NCBI RefSeq assembly: GCF_900497805.2
Contig: NW_020944351.1
Coordinates: forward strand, 1,854,563 to 1,918,562
Direction: 5' to 3'
Length of the DNA stretch: 64,000 nt
Source of the DNA: Vombatus ursinus
Taxonomy: Eukaryota; Chordata; Mammalia; Diprotodontia; Vombatidae
Shown here: in pieces, positions 35,331-47,665 of the stretch
Numbering within the stretch: the first letter of the stretch is position 1
Layout of the letters: each line of letters begins with the position of its first letter
Notes under the pieces: generated by a model
The model's database searches: none
Told to the model about the DNA's origin: nothing
The model's input: only the letters and a program-made list of their open reading frames with translations
Made by a program: the position numbers and the translations under genes

Positions 35331-35604
35331 AGTTATTTTTCACAAGAGATCCACTAATAGGAAATTTGCACTTTCGAGCTTTCTAATTTTTTGAACCCCT
35401 TGCTGTTTGAGAGAATAGCAGCCTTGGTTTGGCATGTCTTTAAAAACTGTTTTAATTTGCCAAGATGTGGTTAGTGCTACCTGACTGAGAGAACCTTCAC
35501 TTCCAACACTAACCCATAGAGAGTTCCTCCAAGAAGAGCACAGTCTTGAATATAGTAATTGCTGTCACTCAGGTTAAAGAGAGAGTTTCATTGTTGATCG
35601 GCAA

Positions 35605-36150
35605 GCAGGTAACAAGCATTTATTAAATGCATACTATGTGCCAAGCACTGTGCTTAGAGCTAGGGATACTAATACAAACAAAAACAGACAGCCCCTGCCC
35701 TCAAGGAGTTCACATTCTAATAAGGGAAGATGATAGATAAAAGGGAGCTAAAAAGCTGTAGGGGTAATACTTGTTATTGATAGGTTGAATTACCAGGGCT
35801 GCTGAGGTGTGTATCCTCCCCTGATTTCTTGAATTCCTGTCTTTTAAAGCCTGACTCAAATATTATCTCTTCCAAGATGTGTATGTAAGTTCTAGTAATC
35901 TAGAGTATAAAGGACTTCAGAAGCCATTTATCATTTCTTAGATGAGGTAACTGGGGCCTAGGGAAGGACTTGTCCTAGGTGCCCCAGCAATTGGGTGTGG
36001 AGGAAGTTGAGTCAAAATGGGCCTCATGTAGGAGATGATTTTTGGGTTGAGCCTTGAAGAAAGTAAGGTATCATGGAATATTATTTGGGAAAGCATGCCT
36101 GTTGTCTTCTTATATTTGCATCAAGAATGCCCCCAATATGCAAGGAGATA
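35605..36150. repeat. Repeat 'Z' copy followed by unassigned DNA
   Basis: 35605-35790: AACAAGCATTTATTAAATGC, CTATGTGCCAAGCACTGTGC and CCCTCAAGGAGTTCACATTC. Y-like sequence at 35990-36100; the remainder is unassigned. Confidence 0.55.
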
Positions 36151-38524
36151 ATTCTCAATGATTTTTAAAATTTGATTTAATTTTTACTTCCATATTGTCT
36201 CCCTTCTCCCTCTCTCCTCCCCTACCCATTGGGAATGCAAGAAATACAAATCTGATTACATATGTGAAATCATGCAAAACAAATTTCTGCATTGTCTATG
36301 TTCTGGGGTAGAGAGGGACAAGAAAAAGAAAGAGAGAAAAAATATGCTTCATTCTTCACTCTGAGTCTACCAGTTTTCTATCTAGAGGTAGATAGATTTT
36401 TTTAAAATCATGAATCCTTTGGAATTGTGGTAGGTCACTGTGTTGGTCAGAGTTATTAAGTCTTTCGCAGTTGAGTACTTTTACAGTACTGCTGTTACTG
36501 TGTAAATTGTTTTCCTGGTTCAGTTCACTTCACTTTATATCAGTTCACAGAAATCTTCCCAGGTCTTTCTAAAACCATATCCTGCATTATTTCTTACAGC
36601 ACAGTAGTATTACACCACACTCATATCTTGTTGAGCAGTTCCCCGATTGATGGATTTCTTTGCCACCACAAAAAGAGATGCTATAAACATATACTTTTTT
36701 AACATATGGGTCTTCTTCCTTTTTCTTTGATCTCTTTGGAATATAAACCTAGTAGCATTTCTGACCCAAAAGGCATGCATAGTTTAATAGCTTTTTGGGC
36801 ACAGTTTCAAATTACTTTCCAAAATGGTTAGACTAGTTCACAGCTCCACTAATAGTACATAGTGCACCTACTTTACTCCATCTCTTCCAGTATTTGTCAT
36901 TTCCCTTTTCTAACATTTTAGTCAATTTGATGAGTTTGAGGTGGTACCTCAGAGTTATTTTTATTGATAGCTTTGATTTCTTCCTCTAAAAACTGCCTGT
37001 TTTTATCCCTTGAGCATTTACCAATTGGGGAATGGTGCTCTTATTCTTATAAATTTTGCTTACTTTCCTATATATTTGGGAAATGAGACCTTTATCAGAT
37101 AAACCTACTGCAAAGATTTTCCCCTAGTTTCCTGCATTTCATTTTGGCTACCTTGATTTTGTTTATACAAAATCTTTTCAATTTTATGTAGTCAAAATTA
37201 TCCATTATATCTCCTATGAACCTCTCTATCTCTTGTTTGGTCTTCCCCTATCCATAGATCTGACAGGTAATCTTTCCATTTTCCTCTAATTTGTTTATGA
37301 TATCACAATTCATGACTAAATCATATATCCATTTTGAGTGTATCTTGGTATACAATGTGAGATGTTGGTCTCCGCTCAGTTTTTGCTAGACCACTTTCCC
37401 ATTTTCCCCTCAGTTTTTGTCAAATAGTGAGTTCTTCCTTCAATGACTTGGATCCTTGGCTTTATGAAACACCAGGTTATTGTGCTCGTTTGCTTCTTTA
37501 TGTTGTGTACCTAATCTACTCCATTGATCAATTACTCTACTTCTTATCCAGTAACAAATAGTTTTGATGAAAACAGCTTGGTAGTATAGTTTGAGATCTG
37601 GTACTGTTCGGCCCCCTTCCTTTCCATTTTTTTCATTGTTTCCCTTGATATTTTTGACATTTTGTTCTTCCAGATGATTTTTATTATTATTTTTTCCAGT
37701 TTTATAAAGTAAATCTTTGGTAGTTTGATCAGTATAACATTGAATAAGTAAATTAATTTAGGTACTATTGTCATTTTTATTATTTTGCCTTAGCTTACTC
37801 ATGAGCAATATTTTTTCTGATTATTTAGATCTGTCTTTATTCATGTGAATAGTAATTGTGTTCATATAGTTCCTATTTGTTACTCGTAGGTAGACTCTCA
37901 AGTATTTTTATAGTGTCTATAATTATTTAAAATGGAATTTCTCTTTCTATGTCTTCCTACTAGGTTTTGTTGGTAATATATAGAAATGTTGATGATTTAT
38001 GTGGGTTTATTTATAATTCCATGAATTTGCTGAAGTTATTCATTGTTTCAACTAGTATTTTTTTTTTAGTTGACACTCTAGGGTTCTCGAAGTAAACCAT
38101 CATATCATTTGCAAAAAGTGATAGTCTTGTCTTTTCATTGCCTATACCTATTCTTTTGGTTTCTTTTTCTTGTCTAATTGTTATAGCTAGCATTTTTAGT
38201 ACAATATTAAATAATAAAGGTGATAATGGACATCCTTGCTTCTCCCATGATATGTTTAAAAGGATTCTAGTTTGTCCCCATTAGAGATAATGCTTGCTCT
38301 TGGTTTTAGAGAGATACAACTTATCATTTTAGGAAAAGTTCCATTTATTCCTATGCTTTCTGTTGCCTTTTTTTTTTTATAGGAATGAGTATTGTATTTT
38401 GTCAAAAACTTTTCCTGCATCTATTGAAATAATAATATGATTTCATTATTGGTATAGTCAATTATGTACATATATATATGTATATATGTATACACATACA
38501 CACACACATATATATACATATATA

Positions 38525-38970
38525 TGTTGTTGTTTAATCATTCAGTTGTGTCTGACTCTTCATGACTCTGTGGACAATAGCACTCCAATGCTGTCCATGG
38601 AGTTTTGTTTTGTTTTCTTTTTTTCTTTTTTCTTTTTCTTTCTTTCTTTCTTTTTTTTTTTTGGCTAGGCAATTGGGGTTAAGTGACTTGCCTAGGGTCA
38701 CACAGCTAGTATGTGTTGTGTGTCTGGGACCAGATTTGAACTCAGGTCCTCTTGACTTCAAGACCGGAGCTCTATCCACTACGCCACCTAGCTGCCCCTC
38801 CATGGAGTTTTCTTGACAAAGTTACTGGAGTGGTTTGCTGTTTCCTTCTCCAGTTAATTAAGGCAAATAAGTTAAATGAATTGCCCAAGGTCACACAGCT
38901 AGTGAGTCTCTGAGGCTGAATATGAACTCAGGTACTCTATCCACTGAGCCACCTAGCTGCCCCCCATCTA
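38525..38970 (-). mobile_element. MAR1-type SINE (outer) split by a WSINE
   Basis: Left arm 38525-38606 (TGTTGTTTAATCATTCAGTT), right arm 38799-38964 (CTTGACAAAGTTACTGGAGT to GAGCCACCTAGCTGCCCCCC). A (CTAT)n/(CTGT)n follows. The whole lies in the minus-strand L1. Confidence 0.88.
38607..38798 (-). mobile_element. WSINE inserted within a SINE, perfect 13-base TSD
   Basis: Long T/C-rich tail, then GGCTAGGCAATTGGGGTTAA to ACTACGCCACCTAGCTGCCC. TCCATGGAGTTTT lies at 38594-38606 and at 38799-38811. Confidence 0.93.
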
Positions 38971-40575
38971 TCTATCTATCTATCTATCTGTCTGTCTATG
39001 TATGTGTATATGTATATACACACACAGACATATATATATATATTTGAATTTTCCTAATACATCAGTCCTGCATTCCAAGTATAAATCCAATCTAGTCATA
39101 GTGTATGATTTTTGTGATATATTGTTGTATTCTCCTTGCTAGTATTTTATTTTAAAATTTTGTATCAATATTCATTAGGGAAATTGATGTATAATTTCCT
39201 TCTCTGTTTTGATTCTTCCTGGTTTAGGTATCAAGACCATATTTTTGTCAAAGAAGGAATTTGGTAGGACTCCTTCTTTACTTGTTTTATCATACAGTTT
39301 ATGTATTATTGGAATTAATTGATCTTTAAATATTTGGCAGAATTTGCTTTTAATCCAATTGGTTCTAGGTCTTTTCCTTTGGGGGACTCATTTATGGCTT
39401 GTTCAGTTTCATTTTCTTGATTCTTTTTTTTCAATGATTTTAAAATTTTTTTTCCTTGATCTATTTTCTGGGCCAGTTTTTTTATGAGATATTTCACATT
39501 TTCTTCTATTTTTTCAGTCTTTTGATTTTGTTTTATTTTTTTTCTTAATGTCTCATGGAGTAACTAGCTTCCATCTGTCCAATTCTCATTTTTAAGGAGT
39601 TGATTTCTTCAGTAATTTTACTCTTTTACTAAGCTGTTAATAGACTTCATAATTTTCTTGCATAGCTCTCATTTCTTTTCTCCATTTACCTTCTACAATT
39701 TTTACTTTATTTTTTAAATCATTTTTTCTTCTTTTAAAAACTGCTTTCTTTAATGTTTCCAGGAATTTTTGTTGGGCTGCTATCCAATCTCCATTTTTCT
39801 TTGTGACTTTGCTTATTGATGCTTTCGAGTCATTGTCTTCATCAAAGTAGCTTTTAATGGTCAGGTTCTTTTTGTTATTGTTGTTTGCTCATTTCCCCAA
39901 CCTACTTCTTGACTTTGGACCTTATGTTAGTGTTGAGCTCTGCGCTTCTCTGGGCAGGGGGTGGGAGGATGTTTGGCTCAAGCTTCTGCCTTTGATGTCC
40001 TTATGCTGCTTTCATAGCTCACTCTTAGGGCCTGTAAGTTTTCAGTACTTCCAATGTGGTATGATCTGTGGAGAATTTCTTCACTACCCTCCTGGTCTGC
40101 ACTCTGGTCCTTATTAGCTAGGACCCTGCTCCTTCACAACTGTGACTACTTCTTTCCACCACGGAACTGTGACCTGGAACTGTATTTTGGGCAACATATC
40201 TGTTAGATGGCACCTGATCCTGCTCCCAGTGATAGTACAGTAGTCCCCTGGGATTTCTTTCTAACCAGGTATTTAGTCGTTTTACCATCCTTGGTCTCTG
40301 GGCTGCTCTTCACTATTGCTGTTGCTGTTACAGCCTTCTGTTGCTGCTGTTGTATTGCACTCTTGTCCAGCCCCAACCCCAGTATCTGGCAGACCTTTCT
40401 GTCTGTCTTCCTAAGCTGCCCTGGGCTGGAAAAATGACTCACTGTAACTTTTTTGACTTTCCAGATCAGAATTTGGTTTAGCATGTTTTTTGGTTCTTGT
40501 GGAGGGGGCGTGTTAGAAGAGCAAGGCAGAAATGCTGGTTCTTACTCCACCACCAGCTTGACTCTGGCACCCTCA

Positions 40576-40843
40576 TAATGGTTTTGAAAAAGTGAATAAG
40601 TATTCATTGGGTCTCTAATTATTGATGCTCTTATTTGCATACCCCTCAAATATTTAGCTTCTTTCCCTTTTTCAGATATCTAGACAAATTTGCCACCTTA
40701 AAAACTGTCAATTCATATTCTAATAATTTCTCCATAGAAATTTCATTATAATTTCATCCAAGTCTATAAGAAACCTTTTGGTTTTTTGATTAATATTTTA
40801 TTAAGTGTATATGTGTATGTATGTATGTGTGTGTATATATGTG

Positions 40844-40905
<62 letters not shown>

Positions 40906-41084
40906 TCAGTTTTACTCTATTCATGGGGCCCATTCATGAGCACTGAATGACACAAGCATTTAGGGATTGATTTCAAGATATGTTTGAAATAGAGAAAGGA
41001 ACTAAATGAAATCCCAGAACCACTGCCCTTAGCCTTTGACATACAGGTGAGAAGATAGTCCATTGAGCTTATCAAATCTTCAGT
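40576..41084. repeat. Unassigned DNA with (TG)/(CA)/(TA) microsatellite
   Basis: 40806-40897 is a compound dinucleotide repeat; flanks unassigned. Confidence 0.6.
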
Positions 41085-41735
41085 TGTTGTTGTTTGTCCT
41101 CTGCTCTCCTTCTTGAAGAGGACCATGATATCAGGAAGGTGATGCCATGACTTGTAAGTGAATTGGATTTGAGTGAGAAAGGGCTGTGCAAAGTCACCAG
41201 TCTCACTTTCTCCTCTAGAGCCATCTAGGTCCAGTGGCAAGATATAGAACAGGAGTCTGAATGCAGATGGGAACATATCATTTGCTCTTTTTTTTTCTTC
41301 TGTTTTGTTTTGTTTGTTCTTTCTCATGATTACTCCTATTGGTTCTAATTCTTCTTTACAACATAACTAATGTGGAAATATGTTTCATAGGAATGTATAT
41401 GTAGAGCCTATATCAGATTGCATGCCATCTTGGAGAGGTGGGAGGGGAGCAAGGTGGAGAAAATTTAAAACTCAAAAGCTTATGGAAATGAATGTTGAAA
41501 ACTAAAACTAAATTAATTAAAAAAATAAAATAAAACCCTACCTTCTACCAGAAAAAGAAGGATATAGAATGGAATGACTGGAAATGACCCCATACATAGT
41601 GGGAGACCTTGAACTTTTTAAGCTAAGGTATGTAACAGGTCTCAGTTTGACTGAGACAGTGACAATTCAGTGCTTAAGGCTAGGTAAGAATTGAGGCAGA
41701 GAATGGCCTCTTTTACCTAGTAAAAAAAAAAAAAA
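41085..41735 (+). repeat. Unnamed repeat 'X', copy split by an L1 end
   Basis: Left part 41085-41249 (TTCTTGAAGAGGACCATGAT), right part from 41560 (GGAGACCTTGAACTTTTTAA to TTTTACCTAGT). It matches 30546-30885 when the insert is removed. Confidence 0.75.
41250..41559 (+). mobile_element. Marsupial L1 3' end inserted in repeat X
   Basis: TTGGTTCTAATTCTTCTTTA, CTATATCAGATTGCATGCCA and AAATGAATGTTGAAAACTAA, then an A-rich tail. Flanked by GATATAGAA at 41241-41249 and 41560-41568. Severely 5'-truncated. Confidence 0.8.
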
Positions 41736-42049
41736 GATGCAAAGGAGATGCTGTACCCTATTGGTGGAGGGAGTTTTCTCCTCTGGTAAGTTCCCTAGAC
41801 CAGTACAATCACAGACTCAGTCAAACCTTCAATAGATGTATCTGGGATAGGCCCTGCAGAGGGGGAATCAGCTGCAACCAGGAATGAAAAAGAAGAGAAG
41901 AACAGGCTGGCTTACACTTTGGAAACTGCACTTTGAATTACTGCAAGTCCCTCCCTCATATACAATCCCATCTTCTTTGCCTCTTAACACCAATATTCTT
42001 TTAGTGATGTTCAATGGCCTCAAATCATTTTAGACCAGTTGGTGGGTGC
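41736..42049. other. Gene-free stretch, nothing recognised
   Basis: Unassigned; GGAGGGAGTTTTCTCCTCTG resembles a block near 43080, so an unknown repeat may be present. Confidence 0.35.
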
Positions 42050-42245
42050 TCAAATACCACAACTCCTGAGATAAATGGCAAGATGTGGGAGGTTTAAGCT
42101 TCTCAGTGAAAACAATTGCTTCTACTCTCAGCCCAGTTTTGAGGATGAGACATCATAATTCTTTTTTGGTGGAAAATTGGTGCCACAAATTGCAGAGCAC
42201 CTAGCAGAGCACTTTACACATAGTAGGCGTTTAATGAATATATGA
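42050..42245 (+). repeat. Duplicated segment, copy 1 (ends like L2)
   Basis: Shares its order with 43695-43915: ACTCCTGA, AAATGGCA, CAGTTTT, ACATCATA, GGTGGAAAATTGGTGCCACA here against ATGGAAAATTAGTGCCACA there. It ends with an L2-like AGCACCTAGCAGAGCACTTT. Confidence 0.65.
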
Positions 42246-42544
42246 TGTGGAGTACTACATTCTCTGAAGAAACAAAATTGTGGCTGACTCAAAGGGCACT
42301 TTAGGTTGGCTACAGCATATTACCAATGATTCCTTTTGCACAGGAAGTGGCAGAAAATATTTCCATGAAATATATGATCATATAAGGCGTGGGGTCAGTT
42401 ATGTAGCAAAAATGAAGGGTAAAAATGGAAACTGAGGTTCAGAGATGTTAAGTGGTTTGTCCACAGTACCACAGCTATGAAGCAGAGATCTGGATTCAAA
42501 AACAGATTGCCTAACTCTTCAGTCTACTCCACTTGGAGACACAG

Positions 42545-42905
42545 TGTGGCATAATCAGCAGAGTTCTGGACTTGGATTCAGTGAATATCATCTCTGATGC
42601 TCACTATGGGACCACGGGTAAGTCACTTAATCCAGAAGTGTCAAACAAGTGGTCCAAGAGCTGCATGCTTCCCCCATCACTCCCAAGTGTGGCCTGAAAC
42701 AGATAAATGTAGTTTGTCTGATGTATGTATTGATGTATTAGTAAAAAAAAAAAAGAAATGTGTAAACATGTATGGTTTTCTCAGTCAATATGCGGCCCAT
42801 AGTGATCCTTATGGTTTAGTGGCCCCTGTTTCTAATTGAGTTTAAACCTTAACCTATCATAACCTCAATTTCCCCAACTGAAAAATGGAGATAAGGCCAG
42901 TAGTA
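42545..42905 (+). repeat. SINE interrupted by a MITE
   Basis: Left part 42545-42632 (CAGTGTGGCATAATCAGCAG to AAGTCACTTAATC). The right part resumes at 42847 (CCTCAATTTCCCCAACTGAA). Confidence 0.75.
42633..42846. mobile_element. hAT-like MITE, GTGTCAAA-ended family
   Basis: Left end CAGAAGTGTCAAACAAGTGG. The right end is eroded to GAGTTTAAA. Flanks ACTTAATC and CCTTAACC agree at 6 of 8. The interior CACTCCCAAGTGTGGCC is shared with 51684-51763. Confidence 0.65.
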
Positions 42906-42907
42906 AA

Positions 42908-43280
42908 GAGACAGCATGCTGTAGTAGAGAACTAGCCTTGGAATAAGGAAGACTTGCTTTCAAATCTTGCCTCTGAATCATACTGGTTGTGTTACCCTGA
43001 GCAAGTTACTTAATTTTTTAGTGCCCCAGTCAACACTCTAAGACTCTAAAGCTACAGAAAAGATACTAATCTGCACTGTAGAGGAACCTCTTCACTGGGA
43101 GCTCCCTGGGCCAATGAAATCACAGGTTTGTGCCCCACCTCCACCCTAGGAAAAAAAACTGAAACAAACCCTGTCTCACAGCATTGTTGTGACAAGAAAA
43201 TTAAGTAATGCATGTAAAGCATTTTGCAAATGTTAAAATACATATAAATGTCAATTTTGACTTTCAACCACACCTGATCC
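42908..43280 (+). repeat. MIR with an interrupting segment
   Basis: GACAGCATGCTGTAGTAGAG and GTTACCCTGAGCAAGTTACT, then at 43165-43250 CACAGCATTGTTGTGACAAG and GTAAAGCATTTTGCAAATG. About 120 unassigned bases split it. Confidence 0.6.
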
Positions 43281-43694
43281 ATTTTACTATACACATAGCT
43301 TTTTAAAATTTGGTTGCCCCTTCAGACCAATTTCAATACTTTATCATTCATAAAATTTTCTTCATATTTAGAAATGTATGGAAGAAAAATTACAGAATAG
43401 GTCAAGCTCTCGGCCCTGAAGAAATGAATTGTAAATATTTCATAGCAACCCATAAACACTGTCCATCCCAGTTAGTCTAATTTGAAGTATAAAATTCCTA
43501 ACAATCCCAAGAGATGCTTGAGTGACACTTTTCTCCATCTCTGACTTTTCTTATAACATGAACCTGCTATTTTTATGTGCTCAGTCTTCTTGAGACTTAT
43601 TCAAAAGGAAAACTGAAATGTGTTACCTATTTGGGTATTTTAGTTTGTACATCTTTTCCCTTTGTCTTCCAAATTAAATTCATATGCGGCCTTT
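43281..43694. other. Gene-free stretch, nothing recognised
   Basis: Unassigned DNA. Confidence 0.4.
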
Positions 43695-43915
43695 TCAGTT
43701 ATTGGATGTGAAAACTCCCTAACTCCTGAAAGAAATGGCATGATGTTGGACACATAGGCTTCCCAGTGGACACACTTGCTTCTTGCATCAGTCCAGTTTT
43801 CAAGATTAGACATCATAGTTCTTATGTGATGGAAAATTAGTGCCACAAATTGCATGACACCTAAGAGAGTGCTTTGCACATAGAAGGTACTTCACAAATG
43901 TGTCCTGAATTGAAT
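43695..43915 (+). repeat. Duplicated segment, copy 2
   Basis: Direct repeat of 42050-42245, about 1.65 kb downstream: ACTCCTGAAAGAAATGGCAT, GACATCATAGTTCTTATGTG and GCTTTGCACATAGAAGGTAC. Confidence 0.65.
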
Positions 43916-43924
43916 TTTGACTTC

Positions 43925-44290
43925 TGGAAGGCAGCATTGCAGAGTGGATAGAGCACTAGTCTGGAAGTCAAGTGGCCCTGGATTAGGATCCCCCCTCAGA
44001 CACCAACTAGTGTTGTGAGCAGGGGTAAATCATTTAACCTTTCTGAACCTCAGGTTACTTACTTGTAAGGTAGGGAATAATGACTCCCTCCTTCTGTCCC
44101 TCCTTCCTTCCTTCCTTCCTTTGCTCTCCTACCTTCCTTTTTTCCTAACCTCCCCCTCCCTCCTTCCTTCTTTCCATCCTCTCTCTCTCCCTCCTATAAA
44201 ATGGGGATAATAATTGCATCTCTCATAGACTTACTATAGGGATCAAATGGAATTATTATATAAATCACTTCAAGTTCTATATGCATGTGA
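43925..44290 (+). repeat. SINE with a pyrimidine-tract expansion
   Basis: GGCAGCATTGCAGAGTGGAT to AACCTCAGGTTACTTACTTG, a CTTC/CTCC-rich tract at 44085-44198, then ATAAAATGGGGATAATAATT. Confidence 0.75.
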
Positions 44291-44684
44291 AATATCAATT
44301 ATTATAGGTTTATTGCAAGGAATTTACATCTGGGAGTGTGTTATTTTAAAAATACTGGCATTCTTCTTACACTAGGATTAGGCATAAATAGAAACTGGAC
44401 CTGTTATTTCATTAGTATAAAGAACTCCTGGACATGGAAAGTTACTATAGCAATGCAGGTCAATACTCTCTGTACAACTTATATAGCCTTATCAGGTTGC
44501 CTAAATCAAAGGAAAATGAAGTATGCCATTATGTGTCAGAAACAGGACCTCGGCCTAAATTTTCCTAGCTTTGGGGCCCGCTTTCTATATGCTATGATAC
44601 AATGGCCCTCTTTTTCCTGTAACTTCGCTATTTTCCCAGTGATGGAATATAGTTGGGAACTGAATTTTGCAAGCATTTTGTAAG
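44291..44684. other. Gene-free stretch with a 115-aa open frame of no known type
   Basis: 44336-44683 is open on the plus strand, but the translation shows no domain, and the DNA has no codon-like bias that I can see. Treated as non-coding. Confidence 0.4.
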
Positions 44685-44930
44685 TATGTTGTAGTGGAAA
44701 GATGCTGGATTTGGAGTCCAGAGAAACTTGGATTCAAATCCCATCTCTGTTGGCAACTGTGTTACTAGGGGCAAGTTACTCCCTCACTCTGTGCCTCACT
44801 TTCCTCATTTATAAAATGGAAATGATAATAGCATCTAGTCACTGGATTGTTGGGGAGATCAAGTGAGATCCTGTATGTAGAACAAGTTGCAAACTATGAC
44901 ACTCTCTATAAACATGAGCTATTAATTAGT
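44685..44930 (+). repeat. MIR/MAR SINE
   Basis: GTAGTGGAAAGATGCTGGAT, TCATTTATAAAATGGAAATG and CATGAGCTATTAATTAGTGC. Confidence 0.8.
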
Positions 44931-45269
44931 GCTTTTTTAAAATAAAATTTTTATTGATGTGGGTTTTTTACATCACTACAGTTTTCCCCAGTATCCCTAC
45001 CCCTACTCATCACACAGTGCTATCCTATAAAAATAATATTTTTAAAGATAAAAGAAAAGAGGGAAAAAAGAGCAACAATGATCAATACATTAAAAAAAGC
45101 CTGAAAATATGTGCAATGTATCACACTCGTGCAAAAAAACTCCCACCTCTACAACAGGATGGGTTACAAGCTGTCTTCTCATATATCTTATTTTAAGTCA
45201 AGCTTGTTCTTGGTAATTTTGAAACGTTCATTTTTCATTTTTTACGGTTGATTGTAGTCATTGTATATT

Positions 45270-45460
45270 TCAAGGGTGTCAAACTCAAATAGAAACAGAT
45301 CCCTATATACTGACTTAGAGAACCACAAATTAACATTATCTATGTTGTATCATATTTTTATTTATTTTTTTAAACATTTCTCAATTATATTTTCATCTGG
45401 TTCTGGCCTCTCTCAAGAGTATTGCAGGTTCACAGCCAGCAGTGAGTTTGACACCTCTGA
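45270..45460. mobile_element. hAT-like MITE with perfect 8-base TSD
   Basis: Ends TCAAGGGTGTCAAACTCA and (reverse complement of the right end) TCAGAGGTGTCAAACTCA agree at 16 of 18. TGTATATT flanks it at 45262-45269 and 45461-45468. The eight-base TSD supports hAT. Confidence 0.88.
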
Positions 45461-46599
45461 TGTATATTGTTTTCTTGGCTCTACTCATGGGTTCTCATAG
45501 ATCTTTCCATGCTTCTTTGTAGTCATCATATTTGTAGTTTCTTGTAGCACAGTAACATTCTGTTACATTATTGTGCCACAGTTTGTTTAGTCATTCCCCA
45601 ATTAATGGGCATCTATTTTGTTTCCAATTCTTTGCTATCACCAAAAGTGGTGATACAAATATTTTGGTGTATGTGGGGACTGTTTTCTTATCAGTGGCCT
45701 CTTTAGTATGTATGCTTAGTAATGGAATCTCCAAATCAGAGGATATGGACATTTTAGTCACTTTATTTGCATAATTGCAAATTTCTTTCCAAAATTGTTA
45801 TACTGACTTATAGCTCCACCAACAATGCACTAGTGTGTCTGTCTTTCCATAACCTTTACAATACTATTTCTATATTTTGTTATCTTTGCTAGTTTGTAGG
45901 GTGTGAGGTAAAATCTCAGGATTGTTTTAATTTGTGTTTAATTTGCATATTATTAGTAATTTGAAGCATTCTTTCACTTGGTTGCTACTAGTTTACATCT
46001 TCTTTTGAGGACTGATTATTCATATCCTTTGACCATTTACTCATTGAGGAATGACTTTTTCATGCATACACATACATACGTGTATATATATATGTACACG
46101 TAGAAAAATATGTGTTATATATACATATACATATATAATTTACATATCATGGATACCAAACCTTTATCAGATAAATTTGATACAAAGGTTGTTTTTCCCC
46201 CATTCAACTGCTTCCTTTCTTATCCTAAGAGTATTGATTTAATTTGTACAGAAGCTTGTCAGTTTTATGTAAACAAAGTTATCTGTTTTGTTTTCTGTAA
46301 TTGCTTCTAATTCTTGTTTGGTTAAAAATGCATCTTCTATCCACAGCTGTGAAAACTTTATGATCTGAGTCTTGTCTAATTTTTTTCATAGTATAAAATT
46401 TAATATTAATGTAGAATATGACTTGAAATGTTAGTTTAAGCCGTAGTTTCTGTCATACTGTTTTTCACTTTTCCCAGCAGTTTTTATCATATAGGAAATT
46501 CTTCCTTAAGTAATTCGTGTTTTCTGACTTATCAATCACTGGGTTATTGAGTTTCATTGTTTCTGATTCTCCCTTGTCTAGTCAGTTCCATTGATTTAC

Positions 46600-46822
<223 letters not shown>

Positions 46823-47456
46823 TTCTCCAATGCCAGATGGTTTTGATGACTGCTGCTTTATAATATAGTTTAAGGTCTGGAAATGCTACTTTCCCTTGAT
46901 AATCTAGATCTTTCATTTTTACAACTGAATTTTGTTAATATTTTATCCAGTTCTATAAAGTATTCCTTTGATAATTGGATTGGTATAGCAATAAAACTGT
47001 AAATTAACTTTGGTAATATTGTAATTTTTGTTTTTTTGTATTGGCACTTCCCAGTCATGAGCACTGAATATTCCTCTAGGTATTCAAGCTGTTCTTTATG
47101 AATTTATACAAATATTTTGTGTCCTTTAGTAGAGTGATCCTCAAATATTTTATGCATTTTGTAGTTGTTTGGAACAGGATTTGACTTTCTATTGTTGCCT
47201 CTTTAATTTTGTTATTATTAAAGATACTATTAATTCTTGAGGGCTTATTTTGTAGTTTGAAATTTAGCTGAGGCTATTGTTTCAATTAATGCTGATCCCC
47301 TAGGATTTTACAAGTAAACCATCATGCCATCAAGAAATAGATAGTTTCATCTCCTCTCTACTTATTTTTATGCCTTTAATTTCTTTCTCTTGGCTTATTG
47401 TTATTGTTAGCATTTCTAATACTATATCAAATAATAATGGGGGAGAGTAAGCATCT

Positions 47457-47665
47457 TTGTGTTGTTGTTGTTGTTGTTTAATTGTTTCAGTTGTGTCCAA
47501 CTCTTTGTGACCACATTTGGAGTTTTCTTGGCAAAGATACCAGAAGTTTTGCCATTTCCTTCTTCAGCTCATTGTAGAGATGAAGAAACTGTGGCAAACG
47601 GGGTGAAGTGACTTGCCCAGGGTCACACAGCTAGTAAGCATCTGAGGCCAGATTTGATCTTTGTT
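47457..47665 (-). mobile_element. MAR1-type SINE inserted in L1-A
   Basis: (GTT)n tail, then AATTGTTTCAGTTGTGTCCA to CACACAGCTAGTAAGCATCT. Truncated at its far end. Confidence 0.88.

Larger units (their letters stand above)
36155..40575 (-). mobile_element. L1 with 5' and 3' ends but an internal deletion
   Basis: 3' UTR from 36155. RT-domain pieces at 37544-37774 (MTIVPKLIYLFNVILIKLP) and 38011-38193 ([14 protein letters not shown], with FAND for the FADD box). Lys/Glu-rich ORF1-like coiled-coil sequence at 39315-39720, and a GC-richer 5' end near 40575. The span is short for a full L1 once the SINE pair (38525-38970) is subtracted. RT sequence is joined almost directly to ORF1-like sequence near 39380, so the endonuclease part appears deleted. 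Confidence 0.8.
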
